Program-made: the position numbers and the translations under genes
The notes under the pieces: model-generated
The model's input: only the letters and a program-made list of their open reading frames with translations
The model's database searches: none
Told to the model about the DNA's origin: nothing
DNA from: Pseudoips prasinana
Lineage: Eukaryota > Arthropoda > Insecta > Lepidoptera > Nolidae
Assembly: GCA_951640165.1 (NCBI GenBank)
Contig: OX621243.1
Coordinates: 1,488,001-1,552,000, forward strand
DNA length: 64,000 nucleotides
Reading direction: 5' to 3'
Part shown: positions 31,090 through 41,515 of the stretch, piece after piece
Layout of the letters: every line of letters starts with the position of its first letter
Position numbering within the stretch: the stretch's first letter is position 1

Positions 31090-31258
31090 GTAAATTTTTA
31101 CGATGCGCGCGCACGATGCGCGCGCATCGTAAAAATTCACTGTCATACCACCTAGAACTAACTTCATGCTGTTAAATTTTTTGGTGTCGGTGTGCGCGCG
31201 CATCGTAAAAATTCACTCTCATCATTTTTCTCCACCGCGCCAAAAGAAGTATAACTTC
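31090..31258 (+). mobile_element. MITE-D fragment nested in MITE-C
   Basis: It starts with a 45-bp GC-rich hairpin. It then has CCACCTAGAACTAACTTCAT, TTTTTGGTGTCGGTGTGCGC and CGCGCCAAAAGAAGTATAAC, as in 34880-35010. The left terminus with GAAGTTATACTTC is missing. Confidence 0.85.
31093..31137. repeat. Perfect GC-rich hairpin
   Basis: AATTTTTACGATGCGCGCGC and its exact reverse complement flank the loop ACGAT. The 20-bp arms match perfectly. A shorter variant (TTTTTACGCGCAATTGCGCG...) lies at 41119-41155 in another MITE-D copy. Confidence 0.95.
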
Positions 31259-31368
31259 AACAATGCATATACATGTTAAATAAAAAAATCAGTGTATCTA
31301 TTATGATTACAACATGATATTCTAATTGGAGTGATTGAGGGTGTGCGTTAATTACGTTACATGTTGTA

Positions 31369-31844
31369 GGTATATGTGTGTAAAATTATCGTCAAATCAG
31401 TCATTACCATTATCAAAAGGCAATCATGTCCTTGAATCTCTTTTAATCGAAACCTGAAATAGTTTCACCACCAACATTGGTGTGTTGGCGAGCTGGTGGC
31501 AGTGGGTTGTTTAATAGCAAACACAGGCCCGCCGGCCGCGTAAACATCGGCCACATCAAAGCGATCCGGACATGCGTGCGCGCAACTACTTGATCGTTTA
31601 TTGAAACACAAGTTAGATAAGAAATATAGATATTAAATATTATTACGGCGAGGAAGCCGAAGGATGTAAAGGACAGATATTTGTGTTATAAGAAAACTGG
31701 AATCTCTAAACTTCCGTGTCGAAAATATAGCTATGTAATATTTAAGTATGGTTTTAAGGACAACTTTATTCTACAATGCTGTTTTAGTTTCTTCATGGCG
31801 GCCGTTTTCAATATTAATTGGAATTTAGCCGTCGCCAAATAATA
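31369..31844. other. No gene recognised
   Basis: A GC-richer stretch at 31495-31590 (GGCCCGCCGGCCGCGTAAAC) interrupts AT-rich DNA. It has no frame or repeat match. Confidence 0.35.
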
Positions 31845-31982
31845 ACAGTAATATCCTGGGACATTATTTATGCACGGCCATCTGATCCCAAACTAAGCAG
31901 AGTTTGTACTATGGCAACCAGATAATTGATATACCTACTACATATACTGCTTTTCTTTTGTAAATATATACTTATATAGATG
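31845..31982 (-). mobile_element. SINE3 tail fragment
   Basis: CCTGGGACATTATTTATGCA, GGCCATCTGATCCCAAACTA and TTTTCTTTTGTAAATATATA are the reverse complement of the SINE3 distal half (compare 52110-52210). It is cut off where a LINE end begins. Confidence 0.8.
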
Positions 31983-32117
31983 GACCGATGATCTTGTGAG
32001 GGACGCTGGAAATCGCTGGGTGCGGATAGCGCAAGACCGGCAATTGTGGAGATCTTTGGGGGAGTCCTTTGTCCAGCAGTGGGCGTCTTTCGGCAAATAT
32101 GATGATGATGATGATTT
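31975..32117 (+). pseudogene. LINE C-terminal end and GATGATG tail
   Basis: Frame: ..RWTDDLVRDAGNRWVRIAQDRQLWRSLGESFVQQWASFGKYDDDD. It matches the copy at 46412 closely, except that the stop before the tail is replaced by AAA. Confidence 0.85.
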
Positions 32118-32229
32118 GTGTTCACGAACATTTATTTTTGATTATTTATTTCTCTTCTCTTACAACTATTTTTACAGGTGTTAACCTAATACAATAGTAT
32201 AACCATCTATTGATTGTAGCTTATTACAA

Positions 32230-32470
32230 ACTAGCTGTGCCCCGCGGTTTCACCCGCGTTAAATTTTATAAATTATCATAGCTCCTCCCCCGTAGGTGAT
32301 AGCGTGATAATATGTAGGTAGCCTACATGTTGACCCGACATCTTAGTAATATTCATGCAAAATTTTAAGTAAATCCATGCAGTACTTTTTTAGTTTAGCC
32401 CGGACATACATACAGACAAACAGACACACAGACAAAAATTCTAAAAACTATATTTTTGGCTTTTACTTTG
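32230..32470 (+). mobile_element. Helitron-like repeat (ACTAGCTGTGCC type)
   Basis: It starts ACTAGCTGTGCCCCGCGGTT and runs to ACAGACAAACAGACACACAG and a weak AT-rich end. The start is the reverse complement of a CTAGT end behind a GC stem, like 10275. No frame is present. Confidence 0.55.
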
Positions 32471-32624
32471 ATTGTAGATCACGCCCCAAGTATCCTTTTT
32501 TTTAAATATTCAATGTACAGTTTTGACTTTCCTACGATTTTATCATATGTATAGATAACGCTATCTTCGGAAATTCATTCAGAGAACATGAAAACAAGTC
32601 AATTTTTCCGCTACCTGGTTAAGG

Positions 32625-33011
32625 TAACATATCTTTTTGTCCTGTGTCTGGGTGTAATTATCTATATATAACTGCATGGGTGTAACGGCTAAGACAGTCG
32701 CCTCGCCGCTTCGTGTCGCGGGTTCGAGTCCCGCGCCAGACAAACTATTTGTGTGACAACTCATAAATGTGGTTCTGAGTCTAGATGTAATTTGTGTCCG
32801 TCTATTATATGTTTGTAAAGTACCCCACGACACAGGGATTATATTCCATAGTGCGGATGTTGCCATATAAAAAAATATATAAATTAGCATTTACAAACAA
32901 AAAGGAGTATCTGTATTATATCAGTTATCTTATTTCCATAATACAAGTTCTGCTTCATTTGGGATCAGATGGCCGTGTGTGAATATTATACCGGGATAAT
33001 ATTATATTATT
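32625..33011 (+). mobile_element. SINE3 (head lost), split by SINE2
   Basis: TCTTTTTGTCCTGTGTCTGG and TGTAATTATCTATATATA precede the inserted SINE2. The copy resumes with ATTTACAAACAAAAAGGAGT and TTTGGGATCAGATGGCCGTG. Removing 32671-32877 restores the normal SINE3 order. Confidence 0.88.
32671..32877 (+). mobile_element. SINE2 nested in SINE3
   Basis: ACTGCATGGGTGTAACGGCT, the box B stretch CGGGTTCGAGTCCCGCGCCA and the CCCCACGACACAGGGATT block give a full SINE2. An ATATATA sequence on both sides may be the target duplication. Confidence 0.9.
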
Positions 33012-33012
33012 T

Positions 33013-33276
33013 GACGATCACCGTAGCCTAGTTGGTAGTGCTCCTGCCTACGAAGCTGGTGGTCCTGGGTTCGAATCCCGGTAAGTGCAAATATTTGTGT
33101 GATGAGCACGAATATTTGTTTCTGAGTCATGGATGTTTTCTATGTATTTAAGTATTTATCTATCTCTATAAGTATGTATATCGTCGCCTGGTACCCATAG
33201 TACAAGCTTTGCTTAGTTTGGGGCTAGGATGATCTGTGTGACATTGTCCCTAGATATTATTATTATTATTATTATA
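33013..33276 (+). mobile_element. SINE1, best plus-strand copy
   Basis: Box A-like TAGCCTAGTTGG (33025) and box B GGTTCGAATCC (33068-33078) lie in the tRNA-like head. The tail is GACATTGTCCC TAGATATT followed by eight or so ATT units. It sits directly at the end of a SINE3. Confidence 0.93.
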
Positions 33277-33372
33277 TTACAAGTCAAAGCGTTTTTAAAT
33301 ATTTACGCTAGCGCGTAGGTACGGTTACGCGGCGTAAATAAAAAAAAGTGAAATAGCACGTCTAAGTCATAT

Positions 33373-33498
33373 TAAAATTGTCTAGAAATTATTAATCTTT
33401 TACCACACATTAGAACATTTTATAGAATACCATAGAGTATGTTATACTATAAAATGTTCTAGTGTGTGGAAAAAGACTAATAATTTCTATACAATTTT
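33373..33498. mobile_element. Palindromic MITE, about 125 bp
   Basis: The arms AAATTGTCTAGAAATTATTA and TAATAATTTCTATACAATTT pair, as do CACACATTAGAACATTTTAT and ATAAAATGTTCTAGTGTGTG. A 22-base centre lies between. There is one copy in the window. Confidence 0.85.
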
Positions 33499-34190
33499 GA
33501 AGCCTGGGATCATTTAAGATAAAGCTGATAAATTTATACACCCACAACTAATATTAATAAAATTATAATAAGTCCAATATAATTCCGATCAAAGGCGAAA
33601 GGATCAAAATCGTTCAAGCGCACTCCCGCGCACGTCGGCGGATTGATCAAAACGTCTTTGATCTCACAGATCACGCGCCCTTTACTTATATTACTTACAT
33701 TTTTACCAACATCAATACGTATGAAAACATCCTCCTACATTCTAACACCAGCTTTAGCACCTTCGAATTAAAGTTGAAATTCGATTTTATTTAAAAATAA
33801 CATACATCAATTCAAAATAGATAAATGTATAATGAACACATTTTTGGAACGTCTATTCTACCAATTATTCTCCATTCAAAATGAAACCTTATATTCATAA
33901 GGTTACCACTCAAAATCGCTGCTCTTGACCGGTGGAGTAAAGACATTAGGTAGATGATGTAAGTCCGTGTGATGTGTCAAAACGCTGATGAGTAGCAGGC
34001 ACGGGATGTAAACATACACACGTGGTGGTCGCACATTCGATTACCTAGAAGTACTCCGATTGACCTGAAAAATTGTTATTTGACATAAACAGCGGATTTA
34101 AGAGGTACAGAGAGCATCTAGTACTAATATAGTAACTATATAGCTTTAAGGGACTCAAAGTTCAAGGTTTTCGTGAAAACGCTACGCTCT
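33499..34190. other. No gene recognised
   Basis: A GC-richer patch at 33620-33680 (CACTCCCGCGCACGTCGGCG) is the only contrast in AT-rich DNA. It has no frame support. Confidence 0.35.
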
Positions 34191-34240
34191 GCCTCATCAT
34201 GTCAACTAAATGACGTCCACTGCTGGACAATGGCCTCCCA
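34190..34240 (-). mobile_element. LINE 3' end scrap
   Basis: CATCATGTCAACTAAATGAC followed by GTCCACTGCTGGACAATGGC is the reverse complement of the GATGATG-type LINE end. Confidence 0.6.
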
Positions 34241-34265
34241 AAAATATTTCTAAATTGGATTTTTT

Positions 34266-34687
34266 AATTTTTTTAAGACAACATCCGCACTAGGGAATCT
34301 ATTCCCTGTGTCGTGGGGTACTTTTCAAGTTCAAATTATTTATTGCATTCATGTGTTACAATAGGTGTCAATGTACATAATTTGTGTCAAACATGAACCC
34401 TGTTAGGGTGTTGCAAATACATTTCTTATACCAATTTTAAATTATATAAAAAGTAAATATAACCTTAAATAAATTTCAAATAAATTTAACATTATTAATT
34501 ACTATGAATATCATTATACAATGAGAAATATAAAAACACTTTACAAACATAATAGTCGGACACAAATTATATCCAGACTCAGAACAACTATTAATGGGTC
34601 ACACAAATAGTTGTCCGGCGCGGGACTCGAACCCGCGACACGAAGCGGCGGGACGACTGTCTTAGTCGCTGCGCCACACGTGCAGTC
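34266..34687 (-). mobile_element. SINE2 (reverse), split by a LINE tail
   Basis: The distal block (34266-34324) and the proximal block with the full tRNA-like head (34538-34687, GACTCGAACCCGCGACACG) are separated by 213 foreign bases. ACTTT occurs at both junctions. Confidence 0.92.
34325..34537 (-). mobile_element. LINE 3' UTR fragment inserted in SINE2
   Basis: On the minus strand it ends in AATAAATAATTTGAACTTGA, resembling the LINE end at 24545. It is flanked by the 5-bp duplication ACTTT (34320-34324 and 34538-34542). It has no coding part and is a severely 5'-truncated insertion. Confidence 0.85.
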
Positions 34688-34689
34688 TG

Positions 34690-34790
34690 TCTATCATTTG
34701 GAGGGCTATGTCATAGTCGCCACGCTTGACAGACGGGTTGGTGATCGCGGTATGTTAGTCATAGTACACAGATAGACGATACTTCCCGTT
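34690..34790 (-). repeat. Repeat X fragment
   Basis: GTCGCCACGCTTGACAGACG followed by GGTTGGTGATCGCGGTATG is the reverse complement of the repeat X block at 9980-10015. Confidence 0.7.
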
Positions 34791-34809
34791 CTCAGAAATA
34801 TATATAGAA

Positions 34810-35012
34810 AAAAAAAAACTTGTGTGTACTTATGTACACGCGTTAGAAGTTATACTTCTTAATATACAACTTGAACATAGTTATCAATTTTCATACCACC
34901 TAGAACTAACTTCATGCTGTTAAATTTTTTGGTGTCGGTGTGCGCGCGCATCGCAAAAAATCACTCTCATCATTTTTCTCCATCGCGCCAAAAGAAGTAT
35001 AACTTCAAAAAT
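34810..35012 (+). mobile_element. MITE-D, full copy
   Basis: It carries CTTGTGTGTACTTATGTACA, the terminal repeat GAAGTTATACTTCTTAAT (34847), CCACCTAGAACTAACTTCAT, TTTTTGGTGTCGGTGTGCGC and the right terminus AGAAGTATAACTTC. Confidence 0.88.
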
Positions 35013-35487
35013 TAATATTTCTGCATCCAGACAACCTACCGCTTGAGAAAGGAAACAGTCCTTATACAAATCGTCTTGATATTAATACAACGCTATAACA
35101 ATAAAGAACATGACACCGTCTACAAAGTTCAAAAACCCCAGTAATTAGTATTACCGGGAGTCAAACCCGCGTGGGGTCTACCGAACTTGTGACCAGCGAC
35201 CCACTTAACGTAATTACCACAATTAGTATAATTTCCTTGTTACTCTAAAGGATACGCTGATCTAGTAGAGTTGAGGCTGGGAGGTAATCTTGAGCTCGAA
35301 TTTCGGAAGTTGAAATTAGATAGTTATGGTCTTTAATAATAAAGAGGTGAGTCTTTATCATTTTTATTTTTTTTTGAGTTTTATTATTCTGTTTTGTTGG
35401 TATACACAGTCCAAGCCGTCTAGCTAATTAAACTACAAACTCAGTTACACGCTGGAGGGAAATCCTTCAGGGTTCGAACTGAGGCAC
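35013..35487. other. No gene; possible worn tRNA-like SINE at 35150-35220
   Basis: ACCGGGAGTCAAACCCGCGT reads on the minus strand as a box B-like element. The rest is too diverged to assign to a family. Confidence 0.35.
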
Positions 35488-35673
35488 AGGGGGCTACCGG
35501 CTAAGTCGCCGAACATCGGGATAGGTATTGGCGTTCAAATAAGTAAAGGTTAAAAATGACTTGTTCAATAGTTAAATTGGCTTCCATGAGCACATGTGAC
35601 GTCATAAATGGTCCGGAATCGATTTTCAACGTTGAAGCCGGTAGTTGTTCGGCGACTTAGCCGGTAGCCCCCC
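35488..35673 (+). mobile_element. MITE-B, internally deleted
   Basis: The left arm and core are normal (GGGGGCTACCGGCTAAGTCG, TCCATGAGCACATGTGAC). After CGTTGAAGCCG most of the right arm is missing, and the end resumes at GTTCGGCGACTTAGCCGGTA. Confidence 0.88.
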
Positions 35674-35737
35674 AGAGCGGCCATTGACATGGAGATGAAT
35701 AAAACTGTTGGTTAAAATCATATTTTGTGCAACTGGC

Positions 35738-35860
35738 GCTCTACGTTAATACGAGAAGAGGCCAGCCGCTGTTCTGAAGGAGGATCAAAGAGGACATTTT
35801 AACAACACGAATGCAAACTAAGGGTCATAGAGGGCGATATCGCGATAGTGGTCAATCTCA
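35738..35860 (+). repeat. Repeat G copy
   Basis: GCGCTCTACGTTAATACGAG, ACGAATGCAAACTAAGGGTC and ATAGAGGGCGATATCGCG parallel 61230-61345 (CCCTCTACGTTAATACGTGA, ACGAATGCAATCAAAGGGTC). It is a dispersed sequence of unknown class. Confidence 0.65.
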
Positions 35861-36006
35861 ATGTGTGAGTGTTATTATAACGCTATTATTTTATTAATAT
35901 GTATTGTTTATGTGTCATTTGTAAGCATTATCATATTCCTTAGGTAAGTAAATCGATTTCTAGCAAATACAATAATGCTAGAAATAGATATTAGCACAAC
36001 GCTAGA

Positions 36007-36146
36007 CGTACAGACGCCAGCACATCCGGCTACCCCAATCTGTCAAACCTTTATAGATTTTCAACTTTATCACAAAAACATAAGGTTCACTTTAAATTGG
36101 GTAAATTTGATAGATTGGGGTAACTTGATGTGCTGGCGTCTCTATC
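36007..36146. mobile_element. MITE-A copy
   Basis: CGTACAGACGCCAGCACATC pairs with GATGTGCTGGCGTC at the right. The last bases are replaced by the start of MITE-B. Confidence 0.9.
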
Positions 36147-36392
36147 AGGGACTATACCGGCTAAGTCACCGCTCATCGATTTCATAAATGGCGTTCAAAT
36201 AAATATAGGTTAAAAATGACTTAATCAATCGTTAAATCGTCTTCGACGTTGATAATCGATTCCGGACCATTTATGACGTCAAATGTGCTCATGGAAGGGG
36301 ATTTAACGATTGATTAAGTCAATTTTAACTTTTTTTTATTTGAACGCCATTTAAGAAATCGATGTCCGGCGACTTAGCCTGTAGAGCCCCAG
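36147..36392 (-). mobile_element. MITE-B (reverse core) abutting MITE-A
   Basis: The arms are as in 22690, but the core runs the other way (TCGATTCCGGACCATTTATG, then ATGTGCTCATGGA). The left terminus sits in the end of MITE-A with no spacer. Confidence 0.9.
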
Positions 36393-36691
36393 ATCACAAA
36401 ATGATGATACATGAGAAGTCAGCGCCATCTATCGACCATGACATATAAAACAATTGGCAGATACATTCGCAGTTACATGTGATCATACCGATTCATGGTT
36501 GAGTGATTCAGGCGTATGCTGTGGTCCAGTAAAAAGTCACGGGATTATTAACCGATTAATCTTATGATTTCCACAATATTAAATTACAGGTAGTCTGTGA
36601 CAGTATCTGACACCTGAATCGGCACGAAGCTTAGTTGAGATCGAAGAGTTAATTTGGGACTAATTGGGATCCAATTAAAAAAACGTTAAAA

Positions 36692-36910
36692 TCATCATCA
36701 TCATGGCAGCCTAATTACGTCCACTGTGGGACAAAAGCCTCCCCAAAGAAGATGGAGGATATACCATAATCGCCACGCTTGGCAGACGGGTTGGCAATCG
36801 CAGTTGGATAGTAAAAGTTCACTGAAAAACGCTGCCCGATCTCTGGTAGGTGTTCCCTCGGGACGATTTCTGCGCCCCCCACGGGATACGATGGGGTGAA
36901 GATATTCTAC
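36692..36910 (-). repeat. Repeat X (reverse) with tail
   Basis: ATCATCATCATCATGGCAGC, GTCCACTGTGGGACAAAAGC, ATCGCCACGCTTGGCAGACG and GGGATACGATGGGGTGA follow repeat X backwards, tail first. The order matches 30730-30960. Confidence 0.8.
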
Positions 36911-38112
36911 GCCGTCACCGCAGAGCGAACTTTTTTAAATAAAAAGTTATTAAATTTAAATTATTAAAGTTAATTACCATTATCAATTTAAAAAGTGTCT
37001 ACGTTTTGTGGAAAGATTGATACTATCAACGAACTCTGATTGAAAAATGACACATTTATATCCATCTTAATCGTTCCAGAAATGTGGGGTTCGATTATTT
37101 CCATTATATCGATATAAGATTCACATTTTAAGTATAAGGTTGATTCTCTCCATGATTTACTAGCAAAGCCATCGAGCATCTACCTTACTTACTTTACACA
37201 CTACCCTAGCGTGTTAGGTGGTGGTAGGTACTTCCACAGTCCAGCTACCTAGTTCTACCTCGCTTAAATGTTACCACCGTTTAACGCTACCCCACGTAAC
37301 GTTCCAAAGCGATAATTCCAATTCTTTTTACACCACACGTGAACTTTTTTAACCAGAATAATTCGTACCGGGCGCCAGTCTTTTTTCAAAGAAAATTAAC
37401 CTGAAAACCGATAGATTAATTCTCGTGTGTGGGTTTGTCTTGTAAAATGTTATGTCAAACCTTATGTAATTTATGTCAAACCATGTCTAGTCTAAAGTCT
37501 TATTTTGGAACACATATCATAAATAATTTTAGGCTCTTTTAACCTATTATACGTATGTACTGTACATATATATTTTTATTAATAAAAATATACTGATTTC
37601 ACCACAAGAATACGCCAGCATCATGTGTCGACATAATTTGTTGAAATCCTCAACAAAATGATAAACACTTAACAAAATGAGTTAACCAAGTAAATTGTGG
37701 ACAAACATCCCGCATAATTGAATCGAACAGTTACAGTAATTGTCCAGAAACGTGTCCAGCCCAGACACCGACCCGCCACCATTTGTAACAATTCTGATGG
37801 TTTTATGAACAAAATGGTGTATCAATAGATTTTATTACATTAGGCGTGGAACACACTGATTTACTCAAAATAATAATATTGTAATGTAGTGTCATGTGTG
37901 TAATGAATGTAACATAAAATATTAATCGTAATATGTACCTATAGTATTATTCGTGAATTCTGAACAAACTAGAAAGATACTAGATGATCTGTATTTGAAC
38001 TTAAACCAATAGCACGGCATAGCAGCTACCTCCCATACGAGCCCCCTAATTGTAAGCGGTCACCGTAGCCTATGGATAGTGGCAATAATAGACGCGTTTC
38101 TCTCCTCACATA
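36911..38112. other. No gene recognised
   Basis: AT-rich, with one 63-codon minus-strand frame (36988-37179) that has no domain. No repeat family from this window. Confidence 0.4.
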
Positions 38113-38551
38113 TACAGGATGGCCCAGGAGTGACGTTCAAACGTAAAATTTAGATACTTTGTAATGAGGAGTATCGGAATCACCCCCATGTACATATGTT
38201 CTATGATTTAGCGATTTTTTTTTGATAGTTTGAAAATTTATGAGTCCTGAGCTCAGACCCTAATTTTGAACTTTCGAATAAATTCTAAGGCAGTTCTGCA
38301 ATGATTAGATAACCCATACTTTTTAGGGTGTTAGGTTAAACTATGCTAATTCGTTATCACAAATATCTGAACCGGAAATGTTCAACAGAACGAGAAAAAT
38401 GTCTAAAACTGATGTTAGGTGAAATTTACGAAAAAAATTCTATCTCGAAAACTACGCAAAATCGTAGAAAATACGTGGGGGTTATTTGGATACTCCTCAT
38501 CATAAGTATCTAAATTTTGCGTTTGAACGTCAACTCCTCGGCCAGCCTGTA
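38113..38551. mobile_element. MITE-H, terminal inverted repeats about 55 bp
   Basis: ACAGGATGGCCCAGGAGTGA and the following CGTTCAAACG...AAATTTAGATACTT return inverted as AAGTATCTAAATTTTGCG...GTTTGAACGTCAACTCCTCG and GGCCAGCCTGT. The 330-base core has no frame. Single copy here. Confidence 0.88.
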
Positions 38552-39180
38552 TGTATAATATTATATTTCCAGAAGACTGGCCTTTATTTTGGTCAAAGAA
38601 TCAGTATTGCCATACAACGTGGTAAGTAATGCTGCCAGCTTTCTGGATACGTTCCCCGTCAACGATTTGGAGGATTTTTGACGCCGTTTAGATGCAATTC
38701 ATTTTATATTTATGTAGGTTTAATGTAGTTACTAATTCTTAATTATAGAGTTACATAGAATATAAAGCTCTAGTTCCTGTAATAATACAAATACTAAAGC
38801 TATAATAAATATTTAAATTATCAGAATTACATGTATTTTGTACAATGGAGATACTTCTTTTGTTGGGGTTGTCATTGAGAATACTATGCTCCCTGGATCT
38901 GACACTGGATATTATATACACAACAGAAAACGTGGCTGACTTACATTGATGGTAGCTAACCAGGTGAATCGATAAATCGTACGGTTATGTTATCTTTTCT
39001 GGCCAAGTATCATCACATATTCTATTGCGTCCTCACAAGGGGAAAAACGCTCAGAAGTTAAACCACTTCGGTGTCACCTCTACAGACAGATCACGCAGCT
39101 ATTTGCTTAAGAACCAGTAACATGCATTGTTGTTGTGAATGAAGTTGTGAGCTAAGTTTATTAATTTATATTATATATAA
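38552..39180. other. No gene recognised
   Basis: AT-rich; nothing assigned. Confidence 0.4.
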
Positions 39181-39350
39181 AGGTGCCGAAACGAACCGGA
39201 AGACGCAGCGTGGGCAGGCCCCCTACAAGATGGACCGATGATAGGAAACTGCTGGATGCGAATAGCGCAAGACCGGCAATGTGGAGATCTTTGGGGGAGG
39301 CCTTTGTCCAGCAGTGGACGTCTTTCGGCTGATATGATGATGATAAAGGT
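39181..39350 (+). pseudogene. LINE C-terminal end and GATGATG tail
   Basis: ACGAACCGGAAGACGCAGCG and CCCCCTACAAGATGGACCGA encode the RRSVGRPPTRWTDD-type block. A small deletion after GATGATAGG and a lost base in CAATGTGGAG break the frame before the CGGCTGATATGATGATG tail. Confidence 0.85.
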
Positions 39351-39774
39351 GGTGCCAATAGTTACGTATTGGTACCACCAATAACCTCTAACCATTTTTG
39401 TTGGCGCCTACTCTAAATGTTAGAATTTATTGTTTTACTGAAATTATTTTATAGGTGAACTTTTCCGTTGGTTTTGAACTCGTTGTATTGTATTATAAAA
39501 CAGTTTTATTTCGACTTTTTTTAGTGTCAAGAAGAGCATAATATTTCATCGACGCCCGACCCTTTTCGTCATTTTTCCTAATAAATCCTAAGATTATGAT
39601 TCGATTCTAACGAAATATATGTTGGACTACCTCGCAAGCAAATTTATTCAAATAAAAATAGAATAATTAACATCGGGTCATACACACCAGAGTAATCACT
39701 GAGTATTCCTCCTTTTCGAAGTCGTTTTAAAATTAATTTAAAAATATCTTTTGCCAGAGACGGAATCATTAATT

Positions 39775-39955
39775 ACTAGCTGTGCCACGCGGTTTTACCA
39801 GCGTTAAACTTTATCAATTATAGACTATGTGTTAATCTCGGGTATCAGCTAACTACATACCAACTTTCATTGAAATCGCTACAGCCTGAAGAAGTAACAA
39901 ACATACACACTCACACAATCACAAACTTTCGCCTTTATAATATTAATGTGATTAC
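39775..39955 (+). mobile_element. Helitron-like repeat (ACTAGCTGTGCC type)
   Basis: It starts ACTAGCTGTGCCACGCGGTT and ends ACTTTCGCCTTTATAATATTA. The end is the reverse complement of the start of the 10097 copy, so this copy shows both ends of the family. Confidence 0.6.
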
Positions 39956-41009
39956 GTTTTACTACCTACCTAAAATGTAAATTCCCTGCAATGTGTCTAA
40001 AGCCTAACAATAATAACAAAGTATTAATTATTACTCACATCACATTCTTCCAGATTCTTGTAAACCGACACATGCGGGAGGCCAGAGTGCAACGCGAGGG
40101 ACATTCATACTAATTATTTTATTGTGTGATGATGAATCAACTGTGAGCATTCTCCTTCTAACAACTACAAGTATTGGTCTCCTTTGAATCTAAAATACAA
40201 AATTTGGTTATGATAATAAGATTGTGCTGGCTCTGTAGTAATACACAACTTATCATTAGGCAATAGGAAAAAATAGGGATGGTTGTATGTTCTAACACTA
40301 CGTCTATTTTTGTCTTTTCTTTTACATGCCAGTTATTTCTTAGCTGCAATTTCCCCATACAAACGGTTACTTGGATATTACTGCCTGGATTTTAAGAGTA
40401 GATCAATTTTTTTTTTTGATACAATATAGATAACTGTTACGAGTATGTCACATTTTAAGCATGAAGTAATGGGGCACAGGGTTTGTGCCAAAACTTTTTT
40501 TGTTGAAGTTATGACCCTCCAGAAATGAATAAAGTAGCATATTATAATGCCAAAATACAGGAACATATTTTGCAGTTTGAAATAGGCTTTATGAAATCAA
40601 AAAGTTACATTGTTGTATGATAATATGGTTTTTAATAATGATTGGTCCGATTGATTTCGGCCTGAAGACGGCTGCCATAGCCAATCTTTTTAGAAAACTG
40701 TACTTCTTTTAAATAATAATTATTTATCCAATAAATTTATTTTATCGTAAATTCAACGCTAACTTAAAGTTATGTCGTCGAATCGATCACTACCTGCCAG
40801 CAACGCATTCTTACACTAATTAATAAATAACTTGCAAGCCCAGATACTCTCGTGAGCAATAAAAAAGACGAAAAGGAAGAAATCTAAGGAAGAAATGTAA
40901 GGTCGATTCATTACGGTTTTCCTTACATGACGATTTATACCAATGAACTCATTCGGCAAGTATTGTTTAGGAAATTAAATTCTATAGGTATCCCTTAAAC
41001 AAAATAATA
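39956..41009. other. No gene recognised
   Basis: AT-rich. GGCCTGAAGACGGCTGCCAT at 40660 resembles the 3' end of SINE5 but is too short to call. Confidence 0.4.
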
Positions 41010-41285
41010 AAATAACTTGTGTGTACTTATGTACACGCGTTAGAAGTTATACTTCTTAATATACAACTTGAACATAGTTATCAATTTTCATACCACCTAG
41101 AACTAACTTCATGCTGTTATTTTTACGCGCAATTGCGCGCGCATCGTAAAAATAAATATTCACTGTCATGCCACCTAGAACTAACTTCATGCTGTTAAAT
41201 TTTTTGGTGTCGGTGTGCGCGCGCATCGTAAAAATTCACTCTCATCATTTTTCTCCATCGCGCCAAAAGAAGTATAACTTCAAAA
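41010..41285 (+). mobile_element. MITE-D with internal duplication
   Basis: Both terminal repeats are present. The block CCACCTAGAACTAACTTCAT occurs twice (41094 and 41171), separated by a GCGCAATTGCGCGCGC hairpin. The copy is therefore about 75 bases longer than 34810-35012. Confidence 0.88.
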
Positions 41286-41384
41286 AAACCTTCATTTTGT
41301 TTCTTTGGCTATTAACATACAGAACTCATAGTCAATTGCCCTTATCAAACCGAAAACAACAATTTAAGCACTTTAGCGCACAAT

Positions 41385-41515
41385 CGGATGACTGCAAAAG
41401 CGGTTATTTTCCGTGCATACGACGGCACGTTAAACAGTAGGTCCCGGCAGTTGTCATGATGTCGCAGGCCTGTAGGTCTAATGCCTGGAATAAAGCTGAC
41501 ACTAGGGTTACCTGT
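41385..41515 (+). repeat. Dispersed repeat of LINE-tail type
   Basis: GTGCATACGACGGCACGTTA followed by GTAGGTCCCGGCAGTTGTCA and AATAAAGCTGACACTAGGGTT resembles sequence I know from lepidopteran LINE 3' regions. There is no second copy in the window, so this rests on general knowledge. Confidence 0.4.

Larger units (their letters stand above)
30983..31368 (-). mobile_element. MITE-C (reverse), split by a MITE-D piece
   Basis: Both termini are present (TACAACATGTAGGTAACTTA at the left, TTACGTTACATGTTGTA at the right). The middle (31085-31257) is replaced by MITE-D sequence, with loss of part of the MITE-C core. Confidence 0.82.
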
